A DNA stretch of 64,000 nt, from positions 186,001 to 250,000 of the forward strand of contig NZ_RKLP01000011.1 of NCBI RefSeq assembly GCF_004011865.1, in the 5' to 3' direction. Position numbers and translations under genes: made by a program. The notes beneath the pieces are model-generated. The model did not search any database. It was not told the origin of the DNA and was given only the letters and a program-made list of their open reading frames with translations. Positions 19,539-28,970 of the stretch are shown one piece after another; position 1 is the stretch's first letter, and each line of letters starts with the position of its first letter. Source of the stretch: Prescottella agglutinans (GTDB taxonomy: Bacteria > Actinomycetota > Actinomycetes > Mycobacteriales > Mycobacteriaceae).

Positions 19539-20462
19539 ATGCGTTCTGTTCTGCGGCAGCTGCTCGCGCTGCTGGCCTTGGTCGCGTCGATCGTCGCGGC
19601 GTCGACGGCGATCGCCCATGCGGAGACCGCGGCGGGCGGGATCGGCATCCAGCTGCTGGAGCCCTCCTTCAACCCGGACTTCGAGCAGTGGGAGACCGAG
19701 ATCGGCGGCCCGGTCCAGCCCGGCGACACCATCACGGGATGGATCCGGATCTCGAACGGCGGCACCACGGCACAGACGGTCGAGGTCTATCCCGGTGCGG
19801 CGTCGATGAGGAACGGCCACTTCACGGTCGAGGATCCCGGCAGCAGCAACCGGCTCACGTCGTGGACGACTGTGGACAAGCGGACGGTGGCGCTGGCGGC
19901 CGGGCGCTACGCCGATGTGAAGGTGACCGTTCGGATTCCGGCGGACGCGCCCACGGGGGACCGGTACGCGGTGATCTTGGCGCAGCCCGCCACCGGTGAC
20001 GGCGGCGGAGTGTCCACCGCGCCGCGGGTCGGCGTCCGCCTGCATCCGACGGTGAAGCCGCCGAACGGGCGCACCGCGGACTTCGTGATCAACGGTCTGA
20101 CCGCGGAACGCGACTCCGACGGCCAGGCGGTCGTCGTCGCCGACGTCCGCAACACGGGCACCTGGGCGGTCGAGATCGAGGGCGCGCTCACCCTCTCCGG
20201 CGGCAGCATCGTCGGCCCGGTGGACGCCGACGCCACGGTGGTCGCCGCCGGTGGCGGTGGAAAGGTGCGTTTCCGGATCCCCGACAGCGCCGACCTGCCG
20301 GCCGGACCGTGGCAGGCGAGCGTCGCGCTCCACAGTGCCTCGCTCGAGCGCAAGTACGCCGGCGACGTCACGTTCCCGAACGTCGCGAGCAGCGGTTCCC
20401 TCGGCAGCCTCGGATCGTCCTCGATGCCGTGGTCGTCGCTCACGGGCGGCTCCGCCCGATAG
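19539..20462 (+). CDS. Secreted DUF916/WxLIP-like surface protein without a membrane anchor
   Basis: 307 residues with a Sec signal peptide (MRSVLRQLLALLALVASIV..., cleavage near AHA-ET). The mature part has two beta-sandwich-like regions. The first holds PGDTITGWIRISNGG, VEVYPGAA and NRLTSWTTVD; the second begins near FVINGLTAERDSDGQ. These line up segment by segment with the membrane-anchored paralogue at 48881-49909 (NALTSWTTVD, FTISGLTPRRGPDG, PAGPW). The family resembles PF06030, whose Firmicute members pair with WxL proteins on peptidoglycan. Unlike the paralogue it ends in a Ser/Gly-rich tail (GSLGSLGSSS) and has no C-terminal TM helix, so it should be released or held by partners. No WxL-like gene adjoins it. 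Confidence 0.78.
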   Translation: MRSVLRQLLALLALVASIVAASTAIAHAETAAGGIGIQLLEPSFNPDFEQWETEIGGPVQPGDTITGWIRISNGGTTAQTVEVYPGAASMRNGHFTVEDPGSSNRLTSWTTVDKRTVALAAGRYADVKVTVRIPADAPTGDRYAVILAQPATGDGGGVSTAPRVGVRLHPTVKPPNGRTADFVINGLTAERDSDGQAVVVADVRNTGTWAVEIEGALTLSGGSIVGPVDADATVVAAGGGGKVRFRIPDSADLPAGPWQASVALHSASLERKYAGDVTFPNVASSGSLGSLGSSSMPWSSLTGGSAR

Positions 20463-20592
20463 TCCGTTCGCGCCACCGACCCCGACACGTTCTCCCAGGA
20501 CGTGGATCGGATCGTGATCCCGATGACGGGGACCACCGTGCGGGGTAGGTTGTGTGTAACTCGAAATCTACTCACCAGTAGGAGTACGAAAC

Positions 20593-22146
20593 ATGCCTGC
20601 TCCGTCCGCGGCGACATTCGCCCGCCTCGCCGACCTCGTCGCCATCCCCGACGCGGCGAACCGTCCGACGCGCCCGGTGGTCGAGGCCTTCACCGGGCGT
20701 GAACTCGCGACCGTCCCGGTCGGCACCGCGGCCGACGCGATCGCGGCGGTCGAGCGGGCCCGCGTGGCCCAGAAGGCGTGGGAGCAGCGGTCCCCGGCGG
20801 AACGCGCCCAGATCTTCCTGCGCTACCGGGACCTGGTCCTCGAGCACCGCGACGCGCTGATGGACATGGCGCAGGCCGAGACCGGCAAGTCCCGGGCTTC
20901 CGCGCAGGAGGAGGTCCTCGACATCGCGATGACCTCCCGCTACTACGCGCGGTTGGCCCCGAAGCTGCTGCGCCCCAAGCGTGTCCAGGGCATGCTGCCC
21001 GGGCTGACCAAGACCGTCGTCCGACACCACGCGAAGGGCGTCGTCGGTGTCATCTCGCCGTGGAACTACCCGATGACGCTCGCGGTGTCCGACGCGATCG
21101 CGGCGCTGCTCGCCGGCAACGCCGTCGTGATCAAGCCGGACAGCCAGACCCCGTACTGCGCGCTTGCGTGCGTCGAGCTGCTGTACCAGGCGGGCCTGCC
21201 GCGGGACCTGTTCGCTGTCGTGCCCGGGCCCGGCTCCGTGGTCGGCACCGCGCTCGTCGAGCACACCGACTACCTGATGTTCACCGGTTCCACCGCCACC
21301 GGGCGGCTGCTGGCCGAGCAGGCCGGCCGCCGCCTGATCGGGTTCTCCGCCGAGCTGGGCGGCAAGAACCCGATGATCGTCGCGGCCGGGGCGAACCTCC
21401 GCGAGGTCAGCGACGCCGCCGTGCGCGCGTGCTTCTCGAACTCCGGCCAGCTGTGCATCTCGGTGGAGCGCATCTACGTCGAGGAGGCGATCGCGCCCGA
21501 GTTCATCCGCATGTTCGGGGAACGGGTCCGGAACATCAGCCTGGCGCCCGGCTACGAGTTCGGCATCGAGATGGGCAGCCTCGTCTCCGAGGATCAGGTC
21601 AAGACCGTGTCGCGGCACGTCGACGACGCGGTCGCCAAGGGCGCCACCGTCGTCGCCGGCGGCAAGGCGCGCCCCGACCTGGGCCCGCTGTTCTACGAGC
21701 CGACCGTGCTCACCGACGTCACCCCCGAGATGGAGTGCTACGCGAACGAGACGTTCGGCCCGCTCGTGTCGATCTACCCGGTCGCCGACGTGGACGAGGC
21801 GATCGCCCGCGCCAACGACACCGAGTACGGGCTCAACGCGAGCGTGTGGGCGGGCAGCAAGTCCGAGGGCGAGGCCATCGCCGCCCGGGTCATGGCCGGC
21901 ACCGTCAACGTCGACGAGGGCTACGCCCCGACCTGGGGCAGCACCGCGGCCCCGATGGGCGGCATGGGTGTGTCCGGCGTCGGCCGCCGGCACGGCGACG
22001 ACGGCCTGCTCAAGTACACCGAGGCGCAGACCGTCGCCACCACCCGGGTGCTCAATCTCGGCGGCCCGCGCTGGCTGCCGGCCAAGCTCTGGGCCAAGAT
22101 CCTGCCGCCGTTCGTCAAGGCGATGCAGTACCTGCCGGGGCGCTGA
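20593..22146 (+). CDS. gabD2: Succinate-semialdehyde dehydrogenase, GabD2-like
   Basis: 517-residue NAD(P)-dependent aldehyde dehydrogenase. The catalytic Glu254 (ELGGKNP) and Cys288 (SGQLCIS) are present, along with the cofactor segment ISPWNYP and GSTATGR. Length and the tail (KYTEAQTVATTR..LPPFVKAMQYLPGR) match the actinobacterial GabD2 type that oxidises succinate semialdehyde to succinate; a broader aldehyde range is possible. A GTAGGAG ribosome site precedes ATG 20593 and a strong terminator follows. It is monocistronic and lies outside the catabolic island that starts at 22.3 kb, but it could supply the last step if that pathway yields a C4 semialdehyde (speculative). Confidence 0.85.
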   Translation: MPAPSAATFARLADLVAIPDAANRPTRPVVEAFTGRELATVPVGTAADAIAAVERARVAQKAWEQRSPAERAQIFLRYRDLVLEHRDALMDMAQAETGKSRASAQEEVLDIAMTSRYYARLAPKLLRPKRVQGMLPGLTKTVVRHHAKGVVGVISPWNYPMTLAVSDAIAALLAGNAVVIKPDSQTPYCALACVELLYQAGLPRDLFAVVPGPGSVVGTALVEHTDYLMFTGSTATGRLLAEQAGRRLIGFSAELGGKNPMIVAAGANLREVSDAAVRACFSNSGQLCISVERIYVEEAIAPEFIRMFGERVRNISLAPGYEFGIEMGSLVSEDQVKTVSRHVDDAVAKGATVVAGGKARPDLGPLFYEPTVLTDVTPEMECYANETFGPLVSIYPVADVDEAIARANDTEYGLNASVWAGSKSEGEAIAARVMAGTVNVDEGYAPTWGSTAAPMGGMGVSGVGRRHGDDGLLKYTEAQTVATTRVLNLGGPRWLPAKLWAKILPPFVKAMQYLPGR

Positions 22147-22163
22147 CCCCCGCGCGACACCGC

Positions 22164-22202
22164 GAACGGGCGTCGTACACATCGCGTGTACGGCGCCCGT
22201 TT
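22164..22202. terminator. Terminator after the aldehyde dehydrogenase gene
   Basis: Stem-loop with arms AACGGGCGTCGTACAC and GTGTACGGCGCCCGTT (one G-T wobble), loop ATCGC, ending in TTTCC. It separates the gabD2-like gene from the convergent regulator at 22301. Confidence 0.8.
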
Positions 22203-22300
22203 CCTGTCCCGCTCAGCGCCAGGTAGTGACGGGCGGGTCGCATCGGGGCTCGCGCCGCACGCTCGGCCGGATGCGTTCGTTTACTCGGCTAGATGCACCA

Positions 22301-24094
22301 TCAGGCAAGGCCTAGTTGGCTGAGGCGGCGATAGAACGTCGACCGGGACAGTTCGAGTTCTTGGGCGGCCGCTACTTTGTTGCCACCGTGCGTCAGGAGC
22401 ACCGCAGCAATGGCGTCGCGTTCAACCCTTTCGAGCGGAGTGAGCCGGCGAGCCCTGGACTGGGTCCTCGGTTTCGGTGGCAGATCGGCTGACGTGATCG
22501 GTCGATCCCCCGAAAGGGCACGTGCTCGAAACAGCACACGCTCGAGCTGTTCGACGTTTCCCGGCAGCGACCGTTCCTGAAGCATGCGCAGAGCATCACC
22601 GTCGATGACCGTGTCGAGATCGGCGACATGCACCTCCAGAATGTCGGCGACCAAAGCGGGAACGTCCTGCGGCATCTCCGACACCGACGGAACTCTCAAA
22701 TAGGCGTCGAAGTTCGCCTCGAGCCAACTGGGGAGCTCACCTTCCACCGGCGCGACACGGTAGGTGCCGACCAGGAGGGTGAAGCGTCGCGCTGCGCGGT
22801 TCAGCGACCGCTCCAAGGTCGGCAGTTGGTCCTCGGGGACAGCTTCGAGGTGACGGACGATCAGACAGACGGGGGTGGTCGGCCCGGCCTCGTCGGACAT
22901 CGCCAGGACCCCATTGACCAATTCGGCTGCTTCGCATGTCAGGACGGCAAATCCGAGGGCTTCGAGCACCCGACGCGACAGCGTGTACTTTCCGACGTGC
23001 TGGGCTCCGTAGACAAGGCACGACGGCGCGGTCTTCAGTATCCGCTCGACCTCGCTACGCAGTCCGCTCAACCAGCCCGGCGCTGCTGACGAATGCCCCT
23101 TTGCGGTCGAGTGCCGGATCGATGACTGTGGAGCTTGGACCTGTTCGCGCACACTCGGTTTGCCCGAAAGCTGGATCAATCCACCGACCAGTTCCCTTCC
23201 CGAGAAGACCGGTCGCACCGCGAGCCGCTGCCCTCGAGGAGTCTGGACCTCCCGGATCGCGGTGCCGGTCGAGGCATTCTCGCTGGCAGCTGCCTGAACC
23301 ATTTCCCAGAGGTCGGCTTGACTGGGGTAGATGTCTCGGTCCAAGGCCTCCATGTTCGAGAGGCGCATGCGCGAATTGATGGCGATCACGGGGCGTCGTG
23401 GTCCGCGCCGCTCCACTCGGAGGTAGGCGTCGAGCAATTCACGGTCGGCGCGGCTTCGGCCCATCATGAGGGCCGAGCCGATGTCCCTTGCAGCTTGATT
23501 CACCAGCGATGACACCAATCCGAGGGGGACGGTGAGATCGCAGCCGACCGAGATCGCCCCCTGCACGACCCCAGTCCCAGGGTGGACGATCGGCGCACCT
23601 GCCCCGGACAGCAGACCGAGGCTGTCGTTGTAGTGCTCCGGGCCCCAGACCTTCATGGGGCGCCCCTCTTCCAGGACCGTCGAGAGGACGGTCGTACCGA
23701 CCACGTCTTCCTCGACGATGGAGCCGATTTCGCAAATGCCCTGCAGCATCTCCTCGTAGAAGTCGGAGGTCACCCAGCGTCCGATGATCTGCCCACTCTT
23801 GTTGAGGAGTTGGATCCAGACTTGGGCGTCGGTGAAATCGTCGAGAAGAGTGCGTATCACCGGACGGGCGGCGCGGAACAGCAGGCCGTCGACCTCGAAT
23901 GTCGGACCTTGGTGGAGCTGAAGCTGTGCCGTAGGGGAGACACCGGCCAAGGAGGACCGATACCACGAACGCAGAATCTCGGGCCGCACGATGCCGCCGG
24001 GGTCGGCTCCGCGTAGGAAGGCCCGGCGAGCCTCGCGGAGTCGCGTCAACGTGTCCTCTTGGGCCGGCGGGAGCATCCGATCACGCAACATCAC
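22301..24094 (-). CDS. AcoR-like (GAF / degenerate AAA+ / Fis) transcriptional regulator
   Basis: 597 residues. The N-terminal part has the AcoR hallmark (RPEILRSWYRSSLAGVSP) and a GAF-like sensor (about 60-230). A central AAA+-like domain follows, then a C-terminal Fis-type helix-turn-helix (ERDAIAAVLLTHGGNKVAAAQELELSRSTFYRRL, read as overlapping short motifs). The ATPase is degenerate: Walker A reads GAQHVGKYT, Walker B LIVRHLEAV lacks the Asp-Glu, and no GAFTGA sigma-54 loop is visible. It therefore should act without sigma-54, as AcoR relatives in other actinobacteria appear to. GTG 24094 is chosen because GGAGGT stands 8 nt upstream; a longer frame from GTG 24163 would overlap the permease gene by 25 nt and has no ribosome site. 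It probably senses the island's substrate. Confidence 0.85.
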   Translation of the reverse strand: MMLRDRMLPPAQEDTLTRLREARRAFLRGADPGGIVRPEILRSWYRSSLAGVSPTAQLQLHQGPTFEVDGLLFRAARPVIRTLLDDFTDAQVWIQLLNKSGQIIGRWVTSDFYEEMLQGICEIGSIVEEDVVGTTVLSTVLEEGRPMKVWGPEHYNDSLGLLSGAGAPIVHPGTGVVQGAISVGCDLTVPLGLVSSLVNQAARDIGSALMMGRSRADRELLDAYLRVERRGPRRPVIAINSRMRLSNMEALDRDIYPSQADLWEMVQAAASENASTGTAIREVQTPRGQRLAVRPVFSGRELVGGLIQLSGKPSVREQVQAPQSSIRHSTAKGHSSAAPGWLSGLRSEVERILKTAPSCLVYGAQHVGKYTLSRRVLEALGFAVLTCEAAELVNGVLAMSDEAGPTTPVCLIVRHLEAVPEDQLPTLERSLNRAARRFTLLVGTYRVAPVEGELPSWLEANFDAYLRVPSVSEMPQDVPALVADILEVHVADLDTVIDGDALRMLQERSLPGNVEQLERVLFRARALSGDRPITSADLPPKPRTQSRARRLTPLERVERDAIAAVLLTHGGNKVAAAQELELSRSTFYRRLSQLGLA

Positions 24095-24138
24095 GGGCAC
24101 GTACCTCCGTAGTCGGGCCGGCTGGGAGTCGGCGGCTC

Positions 24139-25017
24139 TTACCTCTGCCAGCGCAGCAGCCACCGCTCGACTGCTGACATCAGGCCGTTGAACATCAGGG
24201 CGAAGACAACAATGACTACCAGAGTTGCGAACACCGCACCCGGTTGGAAGCTTTGCGACTCGAGTGCGATCTTGCGTCCCCAGCCGTGGTCAGCGGCCAG
24301 CATCTCGCCCAGGATTGCAGCGAGCAGGGCATACACTGCGCCCAGCTTGAGGCCTGAGAACAGCGACGGGACGGAGGCCGGCAGCACGATACTGAGGAAG
24401 ATTCCCCGTTCGGTGGACCCGATCGCCCGCCCCATCATGATGAAGTCCGGGTCGATGGTCCGGATACCGGACTCGGTGGCAATCATGACGATGAAGAAGA
24501 CCACGCTTGCGACAAGGTAGACCTTCGATTCCGGACCGATACCGAACCACAGAATGAACATCGGCGCCAGTGCAACTCGCGGGAGGGCGTTGAGTGCGGT
24601 GAGGAAAGGCATGCTCACCGCGCGGAAGGTCATGTATCGACCGAGTAGGAGTCCTACCGGAATGCCCAGTGCCGCACCGAGACCGAAACCGAGCAGTGTT
24701 TCGCTGATTGTCGTGATGCTGTCGGCGACGATCTCCGAACTGGACAGGTAGGTCACCAGCTGGTCCCAGATGGCGCTGGGTTTCGAGTAGAAGGTCTCGT
24801 TACCCCAGCCGCGGCGAACGGCAGTTTCCCAGAGGGCGAGGAAGCCGCCGAACAGAACCAGCTGAATCGCGACAACCATGATGTTGCGCTTGGAAAGCCA
24901 TCTGCGGGCTGGGTGTCGTTGCCGGCGCTTCGGTTCGAGAGCCGCCGGTTGGGGAGTTCCATCGGCGCTGCCGGCCGCCGCCGGCCGCTCGTCTCGGGCT
25001 TGGGTTGATGTAGTCAT
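24139..25017 (-). CDS. ABC importer permease (SsuC/TauC-like)
   Basis: 292 residues, about six TM segments after a ~45-residue charged N terminus. The EAA loop of binding-protein-dependent permeases is readable (IMMGRAIGSTERGIFLSIVLPAS). The family imports nitrate, sulfonates, taurine, pyrimidine precursors or aromatic acids with a dedicated ATPase and binding protein. Encoded 11 nt after the ATPase gene on the minus strand, it forms a standard importer with it and the lipoprotein gene upstream. Its divergent placement against the monooxygenase operon suggests uptake of that operon's substrate. Confidence 0.9.
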   Translation of the reverse strand: MTTSTQARDERPAAAGSADGTPQPAALEPKRRQRHPARRWLSKRNIMVVAIQLVLFGGFLALWETAVRRGWGNETFYSKPSAIWDQLVTYLSSSEIVADSITTISETLLGFGLGAALGIPVGLLLGRYMTFRAVSMPFLTALNALPRVALAPMFILWFGIGPESKVYLVASVVFFIVMIATESGIRTIDPDFIMMGRAIGSTERGIFLSIVLPASVPSLFSGLKLGAVYALLAAILGEMLAADHGWGRKIALESQSFQPGAVFATLVVIVVFALMFNGLMSAVERWLLRWQR

Positions 25018-25028
25018 GTCGTCTGATC

Positions 25029-25934
25029 TCAAATCTGTGCGATGTCGAGCTGGGCGATCTCGTTGCGGAGCAGTTCCCACACGCCGTGCGTTATCTCGCG
25101 AAAGCGCGGGTCGTATCGGATCTCCGCCGCGTCGCGCGGTCGGGGGAGATCCACCTGGATGTCGGCGATCACCTTGCCTGGACGATGCGACAACATGACG
25201 ACCCGATCAGCCATAGCGACGGCTTCTTCGATGTCATGGGTGACCATGACGACCGTTCGATGGGTTTTCTCCCAGATTTGGATGAAGGCATTCTCCAGGA
25301 GCAGTTTCGTTTGCTGGTCCAGGGCCGAGAAGGGCTCGTCGAGCAGAAGGAGTTCCGGTTCGGTTGCGAGTGTGCGGGCGATCGCGACGCGCTGGCGCAT
25401 GCCTTGCGACAACTGGGACCGGTAGCTGTTCTCGAAGCCGGACAGTCCGACCACGTCGAGGAAGTGTCGGGCCGTCGCCAGGCGATCGGCCTTTCGAATG
25501 CCCCGGACTTCGAGTCCGTAGGCGACGTTGGATTCGGCAGTCCGCCACGGCAGGAGCGAGTCACGCGCCGAGATGTAGCCGACGTCTCGTCTGGGCTTCT
25601 CGACGCTCTTGCCTCGGACCTCGATTGCGCCGTCCTGCAGTGGAATCAATCCGGCGATGAGGTTCAGCAGTGTGGTCTTGCCGCATCCGCTGGGGCCGAC
25701 CAGTGCGATGAACTGCCGCTCGGCGATATCGAGAGAGACATGATCGATCGCCAACGTGGGTTCGGCACCGCGTCGTTCGAAATGGTGGGTGACACCCTGG
25801 ACCGAGATCGCGGAAGCGGTCCGATTCGGAGTGTTGTCCAAGAGTCCATCGCAGACAACGACTTGCGATGGATGTCGATCACGCCGGCTGGCGGTGTCCC
25901 TGTCTGGTGACGCCATTTGTTCGGGTTTGGTCAC
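25029..25934 (-). CDS. ABC importer ATPase (SsuB/TauB-like)
   Basis: 301 residues with a ~45-residue nonconserved N terminus. Walker A GPSGCGKTT, Q-loop-equivalent ISARDSLLPW (Gln replaced by Arg-Asp), signature LSQGMRQRVAIART, Walker B LLLLDEPFSALD and switch THDIEEA are present. LPW after the Q-loop and the DEPFSALD form are typical of the taurine/nitrate/sulfonate group. GTG 25934 is used as the start; the P-loop region begins far inside, so a shorter start is possible. Confidence 0.9.
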   Translation of the reverse strand: MTKPEQMASPDRDTASRRDRHPSQVVVCDGLLDNTPNRTASAISVQGVTHHFERRGAEPTLAIDHVSLDIAERQFIALVGPSGCGKTTLLNLIAGLIPLQDGAIEVRGKSVEKPRRDVGYISARDSLLPWRTAESNVAYGLEVRGIRKADRLATARHFLDVVGLSGFENSYRSQLSQGMRQRVAIARTLATEPELLLLDEPFSALDQQTKLLLENAFIQIWEKTHRTVVMVTHDIEEAVAMADRVVMLSHRPGKVIADIQVDLPRPRDAAEIRYDPRFREITHGVWELLRNEIAQLDIAQI

Positions 25935-26014
25935 GTCTGTTCTCCGATCCTGTCAGAGGTGAGAATTCTTCGGCGAGTGAAGTGCGGGAAGCGTCGGTCG
26001 CTTCGCCGGCGCTG

Positions 26015-27070
26015 CTATGAGAAACTCACTGTCTGCCAAGAGATGTCGTGGCATGTAGCAGGGCCCTTGCCGGCGGCGAGTTGGTTCGTCTTGGTCAGCC
26101 ACGTTGTGATTGTCTCGATGCTGCTGCAGGTCGCCGTCGTTCCGAAGTAGTCGTGGCTGGAGGCGATCACGGCATCGACTGTCGCGTCGCTCGTGTTCGG
26201 CGAGTTCTTCTTGAAGATTGCCCGTGCTTCCGTGCTGTTCGCCGGATCATTGATCCACGTGATCGCGTCGCTGATGGCATCGGTGAACTTCTGGTACTTG
26301 TCCGGTGACCGCTGCAGCTGCGGTTCGAGCGCCCACACCCCGTTGCCGAACCAGTCGACGAACGGGCCGTCGTGCTTGAGGTCCACGAGCGGCGATCCGA
26401 CCTTGATCACCTCAGTCGCGTAGGTCGCGGCCGTGTCCTCGCCGAAGAAGAGGTCGATCTGACCGGCCTGCATCGAGCTTCCGATCATCTCGCCTGCGCT
26501 CGCGGGCACCCACGAGACGTCGGATTCCTTCAGTCCGGCTTCTTCGAGGACGGTGATGCCGCCGATGTGGCTCTCGGTTCCCAAGGCCACGACCCCGATC
26601 CGCTTACCCTTCGCGCAGAGGATGGGCTTGGGGTACGGCTCGTTCACATAGGGGCAAGAATCCATTACTTCCTTCGACGCGATCAGGTTGTAGATGGATT
26701 TCGGAATCGTCGGAGTGATCATCTTGATCGGCTGGCCGGTCGCACTGGCGGTCACGGCGATCGTCGCACCGTTGAGCATCGCATCGATACTCTGAGAATT
26801 GAGTGCCGAGATCATCGTCGGTCCGGCCAAGATCGTCTTCACTTCCACGTCCAACCCGTGTTGCGCGAAAATCCCTTGGTCCTGCGCTACCCAGACCGGC
26901 ATGCTGACGAATAGCGGAAATGCGCCGACGGTGAGCTTGTTCGGCGAAGTTCCTCCCGAAGTTCCGGAGCAGGCTGACACGCCGATCACCAACAGGGCGC
27001 AGATACCGAGAATGAATGCTCGTGTCAGGCGGCGACCGAATGTGAAAGGCCGGAAAGAGGTTTGTTCCAC
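26015..27070 (-). CDS. ABC importer substrate-binding lipoprotein (SsuA/NMT1-like)
   Basis: 351 residues. The signal peptide (FILGICALLVIGVSAC) ends in a VSAC lipobox, so the protein should be lipid-anchored outside the membrane. The mature part follows the NMT1/SsuA pattern: KLTVGAFPLFVSMPVWVAQ, GIFAQHGLDVEV, then GTESHIGG and the two-lobe hinge. Several cysteines (CPYVNEPYPKPILC; C-terminal TCSS...TCHD) could make disulfides, which is unusual for this family. It is the first importer gene on its strand, 80 nt from the ATPase gene. Ligand is unknown; the family takes small organic acids, sulfonates and pyrimidine-like compounds. Confidence 0.88.
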   Translation of the reverse strand: MEQTSFRPFTFGRRLTRAFILGICALLVIGVSACSGTSGGTSPNKLTVGAFPLFVSMPVWVAQDQGIFAQHGLDVEVKTILAGPTMISALNSQSIDAMLNGATIAVTASATGQPIKMITPTIPKSIYNLIASKEVMDSCPYVNEPYPKPILCAKGKRIGVVALGTESHIGGITVLEEAGLKESDVSWVPASAGEMIGSSMQAGQIDLFFGEDTAATYATEVIKVGSPLVDLKHDGPFVDWFGNGVWALEPQLQRSPDKYQKFTDAISDAITWINDPANSTEARAIFKKNSPNTSDATVDAVIASSHDYFGTTATCSSIETITTWLTKTNQLAAGKGPATCHDISWQTVSFS

Positions 27071-27167
27071 GACTGGTCCAATCGTTGAGGTGGTGTTCGG
27101 GTGCCGGCCCGCGACGAGAGATGTTCGCTTTGCACCTGTGCGAAGAGTCCCGTCGTGCCGGGTCGAG

Positions 27168-28970
27168 TCACGGCGCCGAGTCTGGGGACGGCGCGATGAG
27201 GCGGTCGATCGTGAGCGCTAGTTCGAGCGGAAGCAGCACCTTGGGCTCGGTGAGGCTGTTCAGACCGAGAATCCCGCTGATGCGCTTCAGCCGATAGCTG
27301 ACCGAGTTCTGATGGAGAAAGAGGCGCCTGGCGGTTTCGCTCGTGCTGCACTCGGTGTCCAGGTAGACGCGTAGCGTCTCGACCAGTTCTGCGCGCCGGA
27401 GTGCGTCGTAGTCACGCAGAGGACGCAACGTTCGATCTGCGAATTGAATCAGGTCCTGTGGCCGCTTCACATCGAGCATGAGACGGAAGAGTCCGAACTG
27501 TTCGACCGTTGCTGTGCGCGCAGGTTCAGCAGATTCGCCCATGAGGTTCAGCAGTGCAACCGCGTGTCGGTAGGCGTCGCGGTGACCTTCCACAGTGTCG
27601 CTCGAGTCGGCGACGGCCACGCTCACGATGGCATCAGCGGCGTAGGCGCCGACGTCGCGCCGCAGTGCCTCGGCGAACTCACTGGCAGCCTGTGTGGAGC
27701 AATCGGAGACCAGCACGACAAGCTGCCGGTCGAACTCGGCGGCGAGGTACGCCACCGGCGACCGCTTCACGAACTCCTCCGCTGCAGCGAGCAGGGAGCG
27801 GCGGACAGGGGTGGGATTGCGGGTGGAAGGTGCGCTGTCGGACGGGGCGGTGATACGTACGACAACCAGGCGATTGGGGGTTGTCAGATCGATACCCCAT
27901 CTGCTTCTTGCATGGGCCGCAAGCGGGAGATCGCCCACCCCGGGCGCCGAAAGCAGTTCCTCGAGGAGATCGCCGCGCTGCCGAGCCTCGGCGTCGAGCG
28001 CTACCCAGTGGCGCATGAGCATCATCGCGACAAGGGTTGGGGCGGTGTGCAACACGGTGGCCACTTCCGGGCGAGTGAGGGTGTCGGCGTCAGCGCATCG
28101 AATGGTCAGGGTCGCCACCACCTCCTCGTCGAGCACTACGGCCCGCTTCAGGAGGTGGTCGTGATCGTCCCCGCTCGATTCGCCCGCCAACGTGCGCCCG
28201 AACATGTCGTATACGTGCAGGCGGGCGCCGGTCATCTCGTGGAGACGGTGGAGCAGCCGATCAAGCCCGGCGTCCTGAACTACGAGGCCGTGCAGTTCGT
28301 CGAGGTTGACTTGTGCCACCCTCATCGCATGGCACTTCGACTGCAGTGCGTTGATCTGTCGACGGTGAGCTTCGGCTTCGGAAGTTCGGATGCTGCCGGC
28401 GGCATGATTGTCGAGCAGGAGGCTGACGAGACTTGCGAAGTTCTCGATCAGGAGGACAGACGCATCGTCGAAACATGATGGATCAGAGCAGTACACATTG
28501 ACGACGTACCGGACCTCCTGTGCCACGATCAGTGGCAGCGAGACCATCGACCCTATGCCCTCGCGTGACGCCGTCCGACCCCAGACGACGGGCAGATTCG
28601 CTTCCAACCCGGTCGCCACCACGGGGCGTCGCGAACGGTAGGCGCGGCTGGTGGGCGCCTCACCACGGCCGCCGGCGGTCGTCATCACCGGATGCTGGGT
28701 AATCGTGTCGATGTAGTTGGCGGAGATCCCGTGCGCGGTCAAGACCTCCAGTGCCCTGGTGGTTTCGTTGGGCTGCATCACCAGTGCCATCACGTGCCCG
28801 GTCATCTGGGCGACCTTCGCTGCGACCAATTCGAGGACATCACGTATTGCCGCACCGTCGTTGACTGTGGCCGTGAGCTCGGCCATCGCCCTGACGGTTG
28901 CGTTGACCGTCGCGGCACCCGTGCAGTGGATGCGGTGGCCGGTGGCGGTGGGGTGAGCAACGACGCTCAT
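27168..28970 (-). CDS. PucR/CdaR-type transcriptional regulator with a GAF domain
   Basis: 600 residues. An N-terminal GAF-like domain (about 30-190) precedes a GGDEF-like degenerate middle region and a C-terminal PucR helix-turn-helix: ELVETLRVYLDTECSTSETA, then LFLHQNSVSYRLKRI. This is the standard HTH of PucR/CdaR activators of purine, sugar-acid and aromatic catabolism. ATG 28970 has GGAGGG close upstream. It is divergent from ribBA across a 636-bp gap and sits in front of the importer genes, so it is placed to control both arms of the island. The ligand is probably the imported compound or a pathway intermediate (inference). Confidence 0.88.
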   Translation of the reverse strand: MSVVAHPTATGHRIHCTGAATVNATVRAMAELTATVNDGAAIRDVLELVAAKVAQMTGHVMALVMQPNETTRALEVLTAHGISANYIDTITQHPVMTTAGGRGEAPTSRAYRSRRPVVATGLEANLPVVWGRTASREGIGSMVSLPLIVAQEVRYVVNVYCSDPSCFDDASVLLIENFASLVSLLLDNHAAGSIRTSEAEAHRRQINALQSKCHAMRVAQVNLDELHGLVVQDAGLDRLLHRLHEMTGARLHVYDMFGRTLAGESSGDDHDHLLKRAVVLDEEVVATLTIRCADADTLTRPEVATVLHTAPTLVAMMLMRHWVALDAEARQRGDLLEELLSAPGVGDLPLAAHARSRWGIDLTTPNRLVVVRITAPSDSAPSTRNPTPVRRSLLAAAEEFVKRSPVAYLAAEFDRQLVVLVSDCSTQAASEFAEALRRDVGAYAADAIVSVAVADSSDTVEGHRDAYRHAVALLNLMGESAEPARTATVEQFGLFRLMLDVKRPQDLIQFADRTLRPLRDYDALRRAELVETLRVYLDTECSTSETARRLFLHQNSVSYRLKRISGILGLNSLTEPKVLLPLELALTIDRLIAPSPDSAP

